42,831 nucleotides of DNA from Acinetobacter piscicola (GCF_002233755.1 NZ_NIFO01000030.1:1-42831); one strand, 5' to 3'; positions 7,241 to 16,227 are shown, counted from the first letter of the stretch. The notes: generated from the letters alone by a model not told the origin. Numbers and translations: made by a program.

Positions 7241-9373
7241 ATGAGCGCAATTCAATATCTAAAAAATGACGATGGCATTATTATTCTGACTTTAGATTCT
7301 CCAAACCAATCTGCAAATACCATGAATGGTGATTTTCGGGTAGCTCTGGAAAATATTGTTTCTAAACTGAAATCTGAAACATCGATTACTGGGATCATTC
7401 TCCGTTCAGCGAAAAAAACCTTTTTTGCAGGCGGTGATTTGGATGAATTAATTCAAGCACGTTTGGAAGATGCCACACCTTTTTTTGAAATGATTCAGAA
7501 AATGAAAGCAGAGTTTCGTTATATCGAAACTTTAGGTGTTCCTGTGGTTGCAGCATTGAATGGTACGGCTTTAGGTGGTGGTTGGGAAATCGCTTTAGGT
7601 TGTCACGCACGTATCGCATTGAATGATCCTAAAACTAAATTTGGACTTCCAGAAGTGACTTTAGGTCTGCTGCCGGGTGGTGGTGGTATCGTGCGCATGG
7701 TACGCCTTTTAGGTCTACAAAATGCTTTTCCATTCCTGATGGAAGGTAAGCAGTTTGGTGTGGATAAAGCAAAATCTCTTGGTTTAATTCAAGATACCGC
7801 GGAAACACCTGAAGAGTTGATGGATAAGGCGATTGCTTGGGTAAAAGCTAATCCGAAATCACAACAACCTTTTGATGTCAAAGGCTATAAAATTCCGGGT
7901 GGTGATCCTAAAACACCTGCGGTTGCACAAATGCTGGCGATTGCTCCAGCGATGTTACGTGATAAAACCAAAGGTTGCTATCCTGCACCTGAGGCAATCA
8001 TGGCGGCTGCGGTTGAAGGCGCGCAAGTGGATGTGGATACGGCACTGACCATTGAATCTCGTTATTTTACCTATCTTGCGACAGGTCAAATTTCAAAAAA
8101 TATGATCGGTACTTTTTGGCATGGGCTGAATGCCATTAAAGCTGGTGCAAGCCGCCCTAAAGATGTTGCAAAATGGCAAGCGACTAAAGTCGGTGTGCTT
8201 GGTGCAGGCATGATGGGTGCTGGTATTGCTTATTCAACAGCAATCAAAGGCATTCCAGTTGTACTAAAAGATGTTTCTGTTGAAAATGCAGAAAAAGGCA
8301 AAGCGTATAGCCAAAAATTACTCGATAAAAAAGTATCACAAGGTCACATGACGGCTGAAAAGCGTGATCAGGTTTTAAGCTTGATTACTGCAACAGCATC
8401 TGCCGAAGATTTGAAAGGTTGTGATTTAATCATTGAAGCGGTATTTGAAAATCAAGAGCTCAAAGCGAAAGTCACTCAAGAAGCTGAAGCATTCCTTATC
8501 GATGGCGGTGTGATGGCTTCAAATACTTCGACATTACCGATTACAGGTTTGGCAAATGCATCGAAAGATCAAGCGAACTTTATTGGTCTGCATTTCTTTA
8601 GTCCTGTCGATAAAATGCAATTGGTTGAAATCATTAAAGGCAAAAATACTTCTGCTGAAACTTTGGCGCAGGCGTATGACTATGTACAGCAAATTGGTAA
8701 AATTCCGATTGTTGTGAATGATAGCCGTGGCTTCTTCACCAGTCGCGTATTCGGTACTTTTGTTCAGGAAGGTTTACGTTTACTACATGAAGGTGTACAC
8801 CCAGCTCGTATTGAAATGGCAGCACTCAAAGCAGGTATGCCAGTTGGCCCATTGGCTATTCAAGATGAAGTCGCATTAACGCTTTCTGAACATGTTGCCA
8901 ATGAAACGCGTAAGGCGCTTCAAGCTGAGGGTAAAGATTTACCACGTTCAGGTGCAGATGATGTGATTGAAACCATGATTCACACTTTCAACCGTAAAGG
9001 AAAAGCTGCTGGTGCAGGTTTTTATGATTATCCAGAAGGTGGCAAAAAACATCTTTGGGATGGATTAAGCCACTGGAAAAAAGATGTAGATATTTCTGAA
9101 CAAGAAATGATAGACCGCTTCCTTTTTGTACAAGCACTAGATACCTTGCGTTGTTATGAAGAGAATGTCCTTGAGTCGGTGATTGATGCAAATATTGGTT
9201 CGATCTTTGGGATAGGTTTTGCGCCGTGGACAGGTGGTGCGATTCAGTTTTTAAATCAATATGGATTAGACCAAGCTGAGCAACGTGCCAATCAACTTGA
9301 AGTGAAATATGGTGAGCGTTTTAAAGCACCGCAGTTGCTTAAAGATAAAGTGAGTAGTGGTAAAATAGACTAA
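7241..9373 (+). CDS. Enoyl-CoA hydratase / 3-hydroxyacyl-CoA dehydrogenase fusion (FadB/FadJ type)
   Basis: The 710-aa multifunctional alpha subunit of fatty acid oxidation. Residues 1-200 form the crotonase domain, with ALNGTALGGGWEIALGC (Glu116) and FGLPEVTLGLLPGGGG (Glu138) giving the two catalytic glutamates. From about 315 comes the NAD-binding dehydrogenase, with the Rossmann turn GAGMMGAG (321-328), IIEAVFEN, and catalytic His451 in GLHFFSPVDKMQLVE. Two C-terminal dehydrogenase domains follow. With the thiolase directly upstream it should assemble an alpha2beta2 complex that hydrates, oxidises and cleaves acyl-CoA. AAGGAG at 7228-7233 overlaps the upstream stop, so the two are cotranscribed and probably translationally coupled. 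Length fits the family. Confidence 0.94.
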   Translation: MSAIQYLKNDDGIIILTLDSPNQSANTMNGDFRVALENIVSKLKSETSITGIILRSAKKTFFAGGDLDELIQARLEDATPFFEMIQKMKAEFRYIETLGVPVVAALNGTALGGGWEIALGCHARIALNDPKTKFGLPEVTLGLLPGGGGIVRMVRLLGLQNAFPFLMEGKQFGVDKAKSLGLIQDTAETPEELMDKAIAWVKANPKSQQPFDVKGYKIPGGDPKTPAVAQMLAIAPAMLRDKTKGCYPAPEAIMAAAVEGAQVDVDTALTIESRYFTYLATGQISKNMIGTFWHGLNAIKAGASRPKDVAKWQATKVGVLGAGMMGAGIAYSTAIKGIPVVLKDVSVENAEKGKAYSQKLLDKKVSQGHMTAEKRDQVLSLITATASAEDLKGCDLIIEAVFENQELKAKVTQEAEAFLIDGGVMASNTSTLPITGLANASKDQANFIGLHFFSPVDKMQLVEIIKGKNTSAETLAQAYDYVQQIGKIPIVVNDSRGFFTSRVFGTFVQEGLRLLHEGVHPARIEMAALKAGMPVGPLAIQDEVALTLSEHVANETRKALQAEGKDLPRSGADDVIETMIHTFNRKGKAAGAGFYDYPEGGKKHLWDGLSHWKKDVDISEQEMIDRFLFVQALDTLRCYEENVLESVIDANIGSIFGIGFAPWTGGAIQFLNQYGLDQAEQRANQLEVKYGERFKAPQLLKDKVSSGKID

Positions 9374-9410
9374 GTCTATTGATCCAAATTTAACATTGAA
9401 TTGAATGTTA

Positions 9411-9479
9411 AACCTGAATTAAATGAGTTGAAATTTTTGTTAAAATAAAGATTTTGATTCAAATGATTCAGGTTTTTTA
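9411..9479 (+). terminator. Candidate terminator after the beta-oxidation operon
   Basis: AACCTGAAT (9411-9419) pairs with ATTCAGGTT (9466-9474) and is followed by a T-run; the loop is long and AT-rich. A smaller stem TAACATT/AATGTTA (9391-9410) lies just before it. Apart from these and a ribosome site (AGAGGAAC) before the hydrolase at 9710, the 336-base gap 9374-9709 shows nothing. Confidence 0.6.
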
Positions 9480-9709
9480 TATTGAAAATAGATAATTTCA
9501 TCAATAATTAAAATTTGTTGTTTAGCTTTAAGTTGCACAGGCTTAATAGTTTTTATCATGTACAAAGATCTAGCTGGTTCATCATCATGTGCATCAATAT
9601 TTCACTTGTTGAATAGCTTCTAAAATATTTTGAAAATAGAGAAAAATACTACAAAATACAAAAATATCGTGATATATATTTCATTCTAATAAAAAAGAGG
9701 AACTCGAAA

Positions 9710-10612
9710 ATGGATAGTGAGCAAAAACAAATAATCGAAGGGCTGGCGGATTTTTTTGCTAACTCTTATCGTACCCCTGTACTCCGTAGACCTGATGAGT
9801 TTGATTTGGAATATGAAGATGTGTTTTTTCCATCTATGGATGGTGTTTCTTTAGAGGGTTGGTTTATTCCAGCGAAAGGATCAAATAAATTAATCATCTG
9901 TAATCATTTTATGCCGGGCAATCGTTATGGTTATCCTGGACATCTGGAAGGTTGGCAAAATTTTGGTGGCTTTGAAGTTAATTTTATCCCGCAATACAAA
10001 GCATTACATGATGCAGGATACAATATCCTTGCGTATGATTTGAGAAATCATGGCAATAGTAATACAGGCAATGGTGGAAAGGTTGGCATTGGTTTATTTG
10101 AATATCGTGATGTGATTGGTTCACTGCGCTATGCCAAAACAAGACCAGATACCAAAGGTATGGAAACCTCATTACTGAGTATCTGTTTAGGATGCAACTC
10201 AACGATGGTTGCGATGAATAAGCATCCAGAGGAATTCAGTCATATTAAATCTATGATTGCATTACAGCCCGTATCGGCAAGACCTTTTATTGAAAAAGCA
10301 TGTGAAAGTGCCAATATTGATCATCAACAAGGCACAGAATATTTCGACTTATGTAGCCAAAGACGTACAGGCTTCCACATTGATGAACTTTCACCGATTG
10401 AACATGCCAAAGCAGTTCAAGTCCCAACCTTAGTTGTGCAAGTACATCAAGATATTTTAACTAAGCCGTCTGATGTAGAAACAATTTATGCAAATATTCC
10501 TGCTGAAAAAGAATTGTTTTGGATTGACGGTACAACACGTCGTTTTGATGGTTATAACTATTTCTCAGAAAATCCAAAGCAAATGCTTGATTGGTTTGGT
10601 AAATATATGTGA
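9710..10612 (+). CDS. Alpha/beta hydrolase-fold protein with atypical catalytic residues
   Basis: The 300-aa protein has the order of an alpha/beta hydrolase: a beta-hairpin lead-in (PSMDGVSLEGWFIPAKG), an ICNHFMPGNR strand-turn, YNILAYDLRNHGNS, the nucleophile-elbow region LLSICLGCNST, and a late PTLVVQVHQDILTKPSD that could hold the acid residue. The elbow reads S-I-C-L-G, so the nucleophile position is Cys159 instead of the usual Ser. The place where the catalytic His is expected reads IDGTTRRFDGYNYF with no His. It may be a thiol enzyme, or may not hydrolyse anything. AGAGGAAC gives a good ribosome site. It stands alone between two terminators; no operon partner. Confidence 0.72.
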   Translation: MDSEQKQIIEGLADFFANSYRTPVLRRPDEFDLEYEDVFFPSMDGVSLEGWFIPAKGSNKLIICNHFMPGNRYGYPGHLEGWQNFGGFEVNFIPQYKALHDAGYNILAYDLRNHGNSNTGNGGKVGIGLFEYRDVIGSLRYAKTRPDTKGMETSLLSICLGCNSTMVAMNKHPEEFSHIKSMIALQPVSARPFIEKACESANIDHQQGTEYFDLCSQRRTGFHIDELSPIEHAKAVQVPTLVVQVHQDILTKPSDVETIYANIPAEKELFWIDGTTRRFDGYNYFSENPKQMLDWFGKYM

Positions 10613-10678
10613 AACATGTATTTTCTCAATGAAAAAAAGTGATTTTTAGCATTCTCTATTGCTAAATTTAAATGATCA

Positions 10679-10729
10679 ACCTGAGTTCAAATAGTGAAAA
10701 TTTAAGCTATTCGGAGCTCAGGTTTTTTA
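10679..10729 (+). terminator. Terminator after the alpha/beta hydrolase gene
   Basis: ACCTGAG (10679-10685) pairs with CTCAGGT (10717-10723), with an inner AATAG/CTATT pairing (10690-10694, 10707-10711), then a run of T. The outer arm matches the first 11 bases of the IS982-type terminal repeat at 23629, which I regard as chance. Confidence 0.7.
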
Positions 10730-11134
10730 ACATTAGAGCTTTGTATTATTCAAACGAATTACAAAAACTGATTTGAAAATATAATCAGCACATCAAAGTA
10801 AGCCAATTGATAATGATTTTAAAAATTGATTGTCCAATTTGAAACAGCCTTGTCAAAATATTTCAGTTAGATCAGCTACACATCAATCATTTTACTTTTT
10901 TTATATTGGTAACTTTTTAATCTTCTGATTAAAATGAATAAAAGCTAAGCAATATCAATGAGAAGTTTCAAGTGGCATCATTCTAAGTTTTTGTTTGAGG
11001 CTGTCTATCTAAAACTTGAGTGGAGATTGTTTTTTGGTCATAGATAATATTGCTAAATCTGTAAAAATAGTAATAATCAAATGTTTGACTAAAGTCTTAT
11101 AACGTCCCTGAGATAAAGGATTGGGAAAAATACA
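10730..11134. other. Gene-free AT-rich gap
   Basis: About 400 bases with no coding frame over 60 codons and no clear repeat. It ends in a ribosome site (GGATTGGGAAA) for the DUF2804 gene and must hold its promoter, but I cannot place one with confidence. Confidence 0.5.
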
Positions 11135-12130
11135 ATGGATTTAATACAAAGTAATGGTCAACCACGCTATGGACGTTTTAAGGATCTGCCTACAACGATT
11201 GATGTGAATCAATATATGTATAAAACGCCATATGGGAAAACCTTAACTGGATGGCGTAAACAATTAAAATATAAGAAATTTAAATTTTGTTCTATACAGC
11301 ATGAACAATATACCATTGGCATTGCGATTGCAGATATTGGCTGGGCAGGGCATGGTTTCATCTATATCTACGACCATGCAAGTAATGAGGTTTTAGAATG
11401 GAATGCCAATACGATTTTAGGTCGCGGCACTGTTGTTGATGAGCAACCTCTTTATAGTCAAAGTTATTTTACAAAATCACCTTTTGAGTTTGAAATGCAA
11501 CATGCCAATGGTGTGCGCTATATTCAAGTGACACGGCATGGTGAAGAGCAACTCAAAGCACGTATTTTTTGCGCAGGGACAGAACCTTTAAGTTTATGTA
11601 GCCCAAATGGAATCAATGGTTGGACGTATACGCAAAAGAAAACAACATTGGCTGTAGAAGGTTTTTTTATCAATAAAAACAAAGAAACCATTCACTTCAA
11701 TGAAAAAACACTGGCTTCCTTAGATGATACTTGCGGTTTCTTAAGACCTGAAACAGCATGGTTTTGGTTGTCGACTAATTTTTGGGATAAAAATGGACAA
11801 CGAATTGGAGTAAATCTTGCGTCTGGTGTCAATGAAAGCTTTGGTAATGAAAATTGCCTTTGGGTGAATGGCGTGCTTTATCCATTGTCAGATGTACTGT
11901 TTGAAAAACTAGATGAGAATGTTTGGTCAATTCGTTCGTTGAATCAAAAGTTACAATTGGTCGTAGAAACGGGTTGGAGACGTTTTGAAAACTTAAATCT
12001 GCGTCTTGTCGGAAGTCAGTTTAGCCAATGGCAGTCTAAAGTCAGTGGCACGATAGAAACAGAAACAGGCGAAATGATTGAATTGGAACATGAGTATGCA
12101 TTATTAGAACAGCATTATGCCAAATGGTAA
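11135..12130 (+). CDS. DUF2804 family protein, function unknown
   Basis: The 331-aa protein has no signal peptide and no membrane segment. Its pattern matches what I know of the DUF2804 family: an early GxPxYGRFKDLP element, a central beta-rich region with LCSPNGINGWTYTQKKT, and LASLDDTCGFLRPETAWFWLST, rich in Trp and Asp. The predominantly beta sequence hints at a lipocalin-like or beta-sandwich fold, which is inference. It stands alone, convergent with the three PF10118 genes. Because of those, the nearby regulator and the beta-oxidation genes upstream, a role with lipids or hydrophobic compounds is possible but unproven. Confidence 0.7.
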   Translation: MDLIQSNGQPRYGRFKDLPTTIDVNQYMYKTPYGKTLTGWRKQLKYKKFKFCSIQHEQYTIGIAIADIGWAGHGFIYIYDHASNEVLEWNANTILGRGTVVDEQPLYSQSYFTKSPFEFEMQHANGVRYIQVTRHGEEQLKARIFCAGTEPLSLCSPNGINGWTYTQKKTTLAVEGFFINKNKETIHFNEKTLASLDDTCGFLRPETAWFWLSTNFWDKNGQRIGVNLASGVNESFGNENCLWVNGVLYPLSDVLFEKLDENVWSIRSLNQKLQLVVETGWRRFENLNLRLVGSQFSQWQSKVSGTIETETGEMIELEHEYALLEQHYAKW

Positions 12131-12207
12131 TGCTGTTGCTTAATTGAGCGAATTGGCAAGTAAAGGGCGTGAATTAAAATCTTTTTTAGCTGACATCACG
12201 ATAAAGA

Positions 12208-13083
12208 TTATAAAGCAGCTTGCCAAAATGCCTCACCCGCTAGAATAGGGTCATTTGTCTTTGCAAGTTCATCTACAAAGGTTTGGTATTGCAAAATAAT
12301 TGCATGTTGACTTGGATGAAAGTCTGCTGAGTACCAGTCTAGATATTCAGATTTTAAACGGCTCAGAATACCTTGTCGTCCTAAAAACCAGGGTAATCCT
12401 TGACGAACCATTTTTATGCGTTCAATAACGCTAAATCTATCCGTTTTCAGTAATCCATTGGCACGTTGCATGGTAAAACCGAACATTAGTACTGTCACTA
12501 AAGCAAGCGCGCTATAACGTAGCGCATTTGAGGTATGTGCAACTTGAGTCATTACATCATAAGCGACATCACGATGCTCCATTTCTTCAATCGAATGCCA
12601 AGCAAATAATGCACGTATAAAAGGGTGAGCATCCTGCATTGTGGCTTTTTCACTAAAGAAAGCATCGGCCATCAATGCGGTTAAATGCTCGCAAGCTGCT
12701 GTAATGGCAATATTGTATTGTTTAGGATAGCGTTTCAGTGCATGACCAAGTCTTTGATTGACATGTTGTGTAAACCTTTTCACGGGCATACCTTGATCCA
12801 TCAATATTTGATTCATCTTGTCATGAGCGATGCCATGCTGAGCTTCTTGTTTGATGAAATCAGCAACTTTTTGCTGTAAATCAGGGTCTGTAATGTGTTC
12901 TCTATATAACCGTACACATTGAATAAAATAACGCTCACCATCTGGAAAAGTCAAGCTTAATGCATCAAACATGCGTGTTTTAAAAGGATCACCACCAAAC
13001 CAAAAACGTGGAATTTGCTCAAGCTTAAAGTCCAGATTGGTTCGGACAATAGGATCAACTTGATATTGGGTGAATGTATTCAT
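12208..13083 (-). CDS. PF10118 'metal-dependent hydrolase' family protein, paralogue 1
   Basis: Third gene of a tandem set of three on the minus strand, and the most diverged of them. The 291-aa product keeps every candidate metal ligand of its sisters: Glu in DGERYF, EAQHG (ExxH), CEHLTALMADAF, and IEEMEHRDVAYDV (a second ExxH). The family is labelled a hydrolase in databases, but E, ExxH, E, ExxH at these spacings is the ligand set of ferritin-like di-iron proteins. Around residues 185-205 a hydrophobic segment (YSALALVTVLMFGFTM) may insert in or lie on the membrane. ATG 13083 is preferred over an in-frame GTG at 13098. It is separated by 155 bp from the next paralogue, so it may be transcribed from its own promoter. 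Function unknown. Confidence 0.8.
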   Translation of the reverse strand: MNTFTQYQVDPIVRTNLDFKLEQIPRFWFGGDPFKTRMFDALSLTFPDGERYFIQCVRLYREHITDPDLQQKVADFIKQEAQHGIAHDKMNQILMDQGMPVKRFTQHVNQRLGHALKRYPKQYNIAITAACEHLTALMADAFFSEKATMQDAHPFIRALFAWHSIEEMEHRDVAYDVMTQVAHTSNALRYSALALVTVLMFGFTMQRANGLLKTDRFSVIERIKMVRQGLPWFLGRQGILSRLKSEYLDWYSADFHPSQHAIILQYQTFVDELAKTNDPILAGEAFWQAAL

Positions 13084-13238
13084 TTTATTTTGTTTCACAT
13101 ATTCTAATTCGATTACGATTATGACAAATATAAAGTCTAAGCATCACGTCATGTCATGCCAATTTTAAGTTTAAAGATGTCAGTTTTAATCAATCAATAA
13201 ACATGGTTTTATTCAGAACTTTTAAAATCTTGAATGTA

Positions 13239-14114
13239 TTACAGTGCTGCTTGCCAAAATGCTTCACCCGCCTGTATTGGGTCATTGGTCTCGGCTAGCA
13301 TATCTACCCAAGTTTGATATTGACGAATCATTGGATGTTGATTTGGATGAAAATCTTTTTTAAACCAATCCAAATATTGGCGATGCATTGCTGTTAATTT
13401 GCCATTTCTTCCAAAAAACCAAGGAATACCTTGAACTGTCATTTTGGCACGTTGTAAGCCTGTATAACCATCATATTTCAACATCACATTGGCACGATAA
13501 AAAGTAAATCCGAACATGAGTAATGTGATATTGGCCAATGCAAATTTACGTAAGCTTTCTGGTACTTCACCTACATTTTTCATCACATCATAAGCCACAT
13601 CCCGATGTTCCATTTCTTCTATGGCATGCCATGCAAACAGTGCACGAACATAGGGATGAACTTCAGCTAAAGTTTCTTTTTTGTTGTAGAAGGTTTCAGC
13701 CATCAGTGCTGTTAGGTGTTCAGCCGCAGCAGTCATAGCGATGTTGTATTGTTTAGAACGATGCTGTTTTAAGTATTTGAAACGTGCAGCTAAAAATTGA
13801 GTGAATTGATCTACTGGCATCCCTTGATGCTTCATTTCTTCATTCATTTTGTCATGTGCAATACCGTGTTGTGCTTCTTGTTTGATAAAGTCTGTTACAC
13901 GTTGTTGTAACACATGATCAGTAATTTTATCTCTTAAAGCACGAACACTTTCAATGAAGTAACGTTCGCCTACAGGAAAAGTGAGGCTAAGTGCATCAAA
14001 CATCCGAGTACGAAAAGGATCATTGCCGAACCAAAATCGTGGTACTTCATTGAGTTTGAAATCCAAATCGCTACGAACGACAGGATCAACTTGATATTTT
14101 ACTTGAGCGTTCAT
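13239..14114 (-). CDS. PF10118 'metal-dependent hydrolase' family protein, paralogue 2
   Basis: Middle gene of the triplet, 291 aa, very similar along its whole length to the gene upstream (14166-15041), including the exact C-terminal frame NDPIQAGEAFWQAAL. It keeps the putative di-iron ligands: Glu in VGERYF, QEAQHG, AEHLTALMAETF and IEEMEHRDVAYDV. The ATG has GTGAGAA upstream. Only 51 bases separate it from the stop of paralogue 3, so these two are probably one transcript. The high similarity and tight spacing point to recent tandem duplication. The helix around 190-207 (FALANITLLMFGFTFY) is strongly hydrophobic, as in the sister proteins. Confidence 0.82.
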   Translation of the reverse strand: MNAQVKYQVDPVVRSDLDFKLNEVPRFWFGNDPFRTRMFDALSLTFPVGERYFIESVRALRDKITDHVLQQRVTDFIKQEAQHGIAHDKMNEEMKHQGMPVDQFTQFLAARFKYLKQHRSKQYNIAMTAAAEHLTALMAETFYNKKETLAEVHPYVRALFAWHAIEEMEHRDVAYDVMKNVGEVPESLRKFALANITLLMFGFTFYRANVMLKYDGYTGLQRAKMTVQGIPWFFGRNGKLTAMHRQYLDWFKKDFHPNQHPMIRQYQTWVDMLAETNDPIQAGEAFWQAAL

Positions 14115-14165
14115 TGTCGTATTCTCACAAGGTTTTAATTCATAAGGTACTATAAAATATGATTT

Positions 14166-15041
14166 TTATAATGCTGCTAGCCAAAAAGCCTCACCTGCTT
14201 GTATTGGATCATTGGTTTCGGCCATAGTGTCAACCCAAACTTGATATTGACGAATTACAGGGTGTTGGCTTGGATGAAAATCTTTTTTAAACCAATCTAA
14301 ATATTCATTTTTCATAGCGATGAGCATTCCTTTTTTACCAAAGAACCACGGAAGCCCCTTATAAGCCATTTTTAAACGATCAAGACGACTGAAACCATCA
14401 TATTTGAGCATAACATCAGCACGGTATAAGGTGAAACTGAACATCATCACTGTAGTAAAAGCGAGAGAAAAGCGGCGCAGGTTTTCTGGAACTTCACCAA
14501 CTTCACGCATCACATCAAATGCAACGTCACGATGTTCCATTTCCTCAATAGAATGCCAAGCCAGCAATGCACGTACATAAGGATGTGCTTCTGCCAAAGT
14601 TTCTTTTTTACTATAGAAGGTTTCAGCCATCAGGGCAGTCAAATGCTCAGCTGCTGCTGTCATGGCAATGTTGTATTGTGGTGAACGCTGACTTAGTTCG
14701 AATTTAAAAAGTTTATTTAGAAACGTAATAAATTGATCAACAGGCATACCTTGCTCTTTCATGACTTTGTTCATTTTGTCATGCGCCATACCATGCTGAG
14801 CTTCTTGACGAATAAAGTCAGCAACACGTTGTTGTAAATCAGGATCAGTAATTTTGTCGCGAAATAGTCGAACACTTTCAATAAAATAACGTTCACCATC
14901 TGGGAAAGTTAAGCTCAGTGCATCAAATACGCGAGTACGAAAAGGGTCTCCACCAAACCAAAAACGTGGAACTTCACTCAGTTTAAAATCGAGTTTGGTG
15001 CGAACCACAGGTTCTACTTGATATGTTACTAATGCATTCAT
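14166..15041 (-). CDS. PF10118 'metal-dependent hydrolase' family protein, paralogue 3
   Basis: First gene of the triplet, 291 aa, divergent from the AraC-type regulator 150 bp away. The residue positions are Glu50, Glu80-x-x-His83, Glu132, and Glu167-x-x-His170: two E...ExxH half-sites of a four-helix di-iron bundle. A hydrophobic segment near 192-207 follows the bundle. The conserved start VEPVVRTKLDFKLSEVPRFWFGGDPF and the end NDPIQAGEAFWLAAL are shared by all three copies. The family's biochemical role is not established as far as I know; an oxidase, hydroxylase or decarboxylase acting on a lipid would suit such a centre, but this is inference. The regulator next door makes induced expression likely. 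Confidence 0.83.
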   Translation of the reverse strand: MNALVTYQVEPVVRTKLDFKLSEVPRFWFGGDPFRTRVFDALSLTFPDGERYFIESVRLFRDKITDPDLQQRVADFIRQEAQHGMAHDKMNKVMKEQGMPVDQFITFLNKLFKFELSQRSPQYNIAMTAAAEHLTALMAETFYSKKETLAEAHPYVRALLAWHSIEEMEHRDVAFDVMREVGEVPENLRRFSLAFTTVMMFSFTLYRADVMLKYDGFSRLDRLKMAYKGLPWFFGKKGMLIAMKNEYLDWFKKDFHPSQHPVIRQYQVWVDTMAETNDPIQAGEAFWLAAL

Positions 15042-15100
15042 TTTATTTTACTTGCATCACCTTTGATACTTTCAGTATGTCGGTGTTTTTCAACTTTGTT

Positions 15101-15159
15101 TTGACAGATGTTGACATTTTTTATACATTTTACGACATAATGAAAATTTAGAATGTCAA
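15101..15159. promoter_or_regulatory. Divergent control region with repeated TTGACA and an inverted TTGACAT/ATGTCAA pair
   Basis: Two TTGACA copies (15101-15106 and 15111-15116) are ten bases apart, and the second, TTGACAT (15111-15117), is repeated inverted as ATGTCAA at 15153-15159. A CATAAT hexamer at 15136-15141 could be a -10 for the regulator. The set lies in the 150-bp gap between the paralogue triplet and the AraC gene, where a regulator's half-sites would be expected. Confidence 0.35.
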
Positions 15160-15191
15160 ACTATCAATCAACAGGATAAAAACATAAGCTG

Positions 15192-16226
15192 ATGCAAGAA
15201 TTACAAATACCGAATGGATACTTTCATCTTTGGCAGATGTATTTGTCTGAGCGAGGGATTGATGCTTTGACTGCTGATTTCTTGAAAGATGAACGGGCGC
15301 ATTTACAAGCAATCTTGGCATTGCCTATAGACACTCAATCTTCTTATTTATTTTTTCAGCAGAATATTGAAAAAACCAAGCAAGCTTTAGATTGTCCTCA
15401 GATTATTTTTGAAATGGCAGAATATGTGCGGCCTGAGCATTTTGGTGTTTTAGGTTATATGGCTTCACGGAGCACTACTGTTGCTGAAGCGCTACAAAAT
15501 ATTTTGCGTTTCAGTCGTTTAGTGATTGATGGTGAACATGTTATTCCGATGCAAATGGAGTTCAAAGGGCAACAAGTACATTTGATTTGGCCATTTCATC
15601 ATGAAAAATATATTCTAATTAATGAACTTACCAATGCCTTGATGATGCATTTGGCACGTAAAATCGTACCTGCGAATCAGTTCTTATTACAGGAGGTGAA
15701 TTTCGCACATCCACCACAAATGGCAATTTACCATTATCAAAAATTTTATGGTTGTCAGGTCACTTTTAATAAAGCTGAGTATAGTTTTGTTTTAGGTTTA
15801 GAGGGCTTGAATGTAAAAATACAACAGGCTGACCCTTCTTTGATGCAATTGTTGGTTAAGCAAGCGGAGGATGCACTTGCTTCTAAGCCTCGACATGAAA
15901 CCTTACCACAGCATTTGCATTTTATTGTGGCGGAATATTTAAGATTGAAGGAGCAAGCGCCTAAAATTGAAGATATTGCACTTGAATTAAATATCTCAAC
16001 AAGAACTTTACAGCGCCAGTTGAATGATTTTGATACGTCATTTAAGAAGATTGTTGAAACTGAACGCATGAAGCGTTGTGAGTTATTGTTGGGCAGTAAT
16101 ATTCAGTTTACTGAAATCGCAATGCGTTTGGGGTATTCAGATCAGTCTGCATTGGCAAGAGCATATAAAGCTTTTAGTGGGCAGACTTTATTACAAAAGA
16201 AAGTACAGTTAAAAGATAAGCAATAA
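15192..16226 (+). CDS. AraC family transcriptional regulator, divergent from the PF10118 triplet
   Basis: The 344-aa protein has an N-terminal Arabinose_bd-like sensing domain (to about 210; note MAEYVRPEHFGVLGYMASRSTTVAEAL) and a C-terminal AraC DNA-binding domain with two helix-turn-helix motifs: KIEDIALELNISTRTLQRQL and FTEIAMRLGYSDQSALARAYKAFSG. This is the same architecture as the regulator at 3341 but a different sequence. Its position and orientation make it the likely controller of the three di-iron-like genes. The ATG at 15192 has only a weak, distant AGGA. It ends in a strong bidirectional hairpin at 16228. Ligand unknown. Confidence 0.87.
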   Translation: MQELQIPNGYFHLWQMYLSERGIDALTADFLKDERAHLQAILALPIDTQSSYLFFQQNIEKTKQALDCPQIIFEMAEYVRPEHFGVLGYMASRSTTVAEALQNILRFSRLVIDGEHVIPMQMEFKGQQVHLIWPFHHEKYILINELTNALMMHLARKIVPANQFLLQEVNFAHPPQMAIYHYQKFYGCQVTFNKAEYSFVLGLEGLNVKIQQADPSLMQLLVKQAEDALASKPRHETLPQHLHFIVAEYLRLKEQAPKIEDIALELNISTRTLQRQLNDFDTSFKKIVETERMKRCELLLGSNIQFTEIAMRLGYSDQSALARAYKAFSGQTLLQKKVQLKDKQ

Positions 16227-16227
16227 A

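Noticed and set aside
10679..10723. Outer stem ACCTGAGTTC resembles the terminal repeat of the IS982-type element, suggesting a remnant
   Set aside because: Only about 11 bases match at one end, the other arm differs (GAGCTCAGGT), there is no transposase residue or target duplication, and the position after a gene with a T-run fits a plain terminator.
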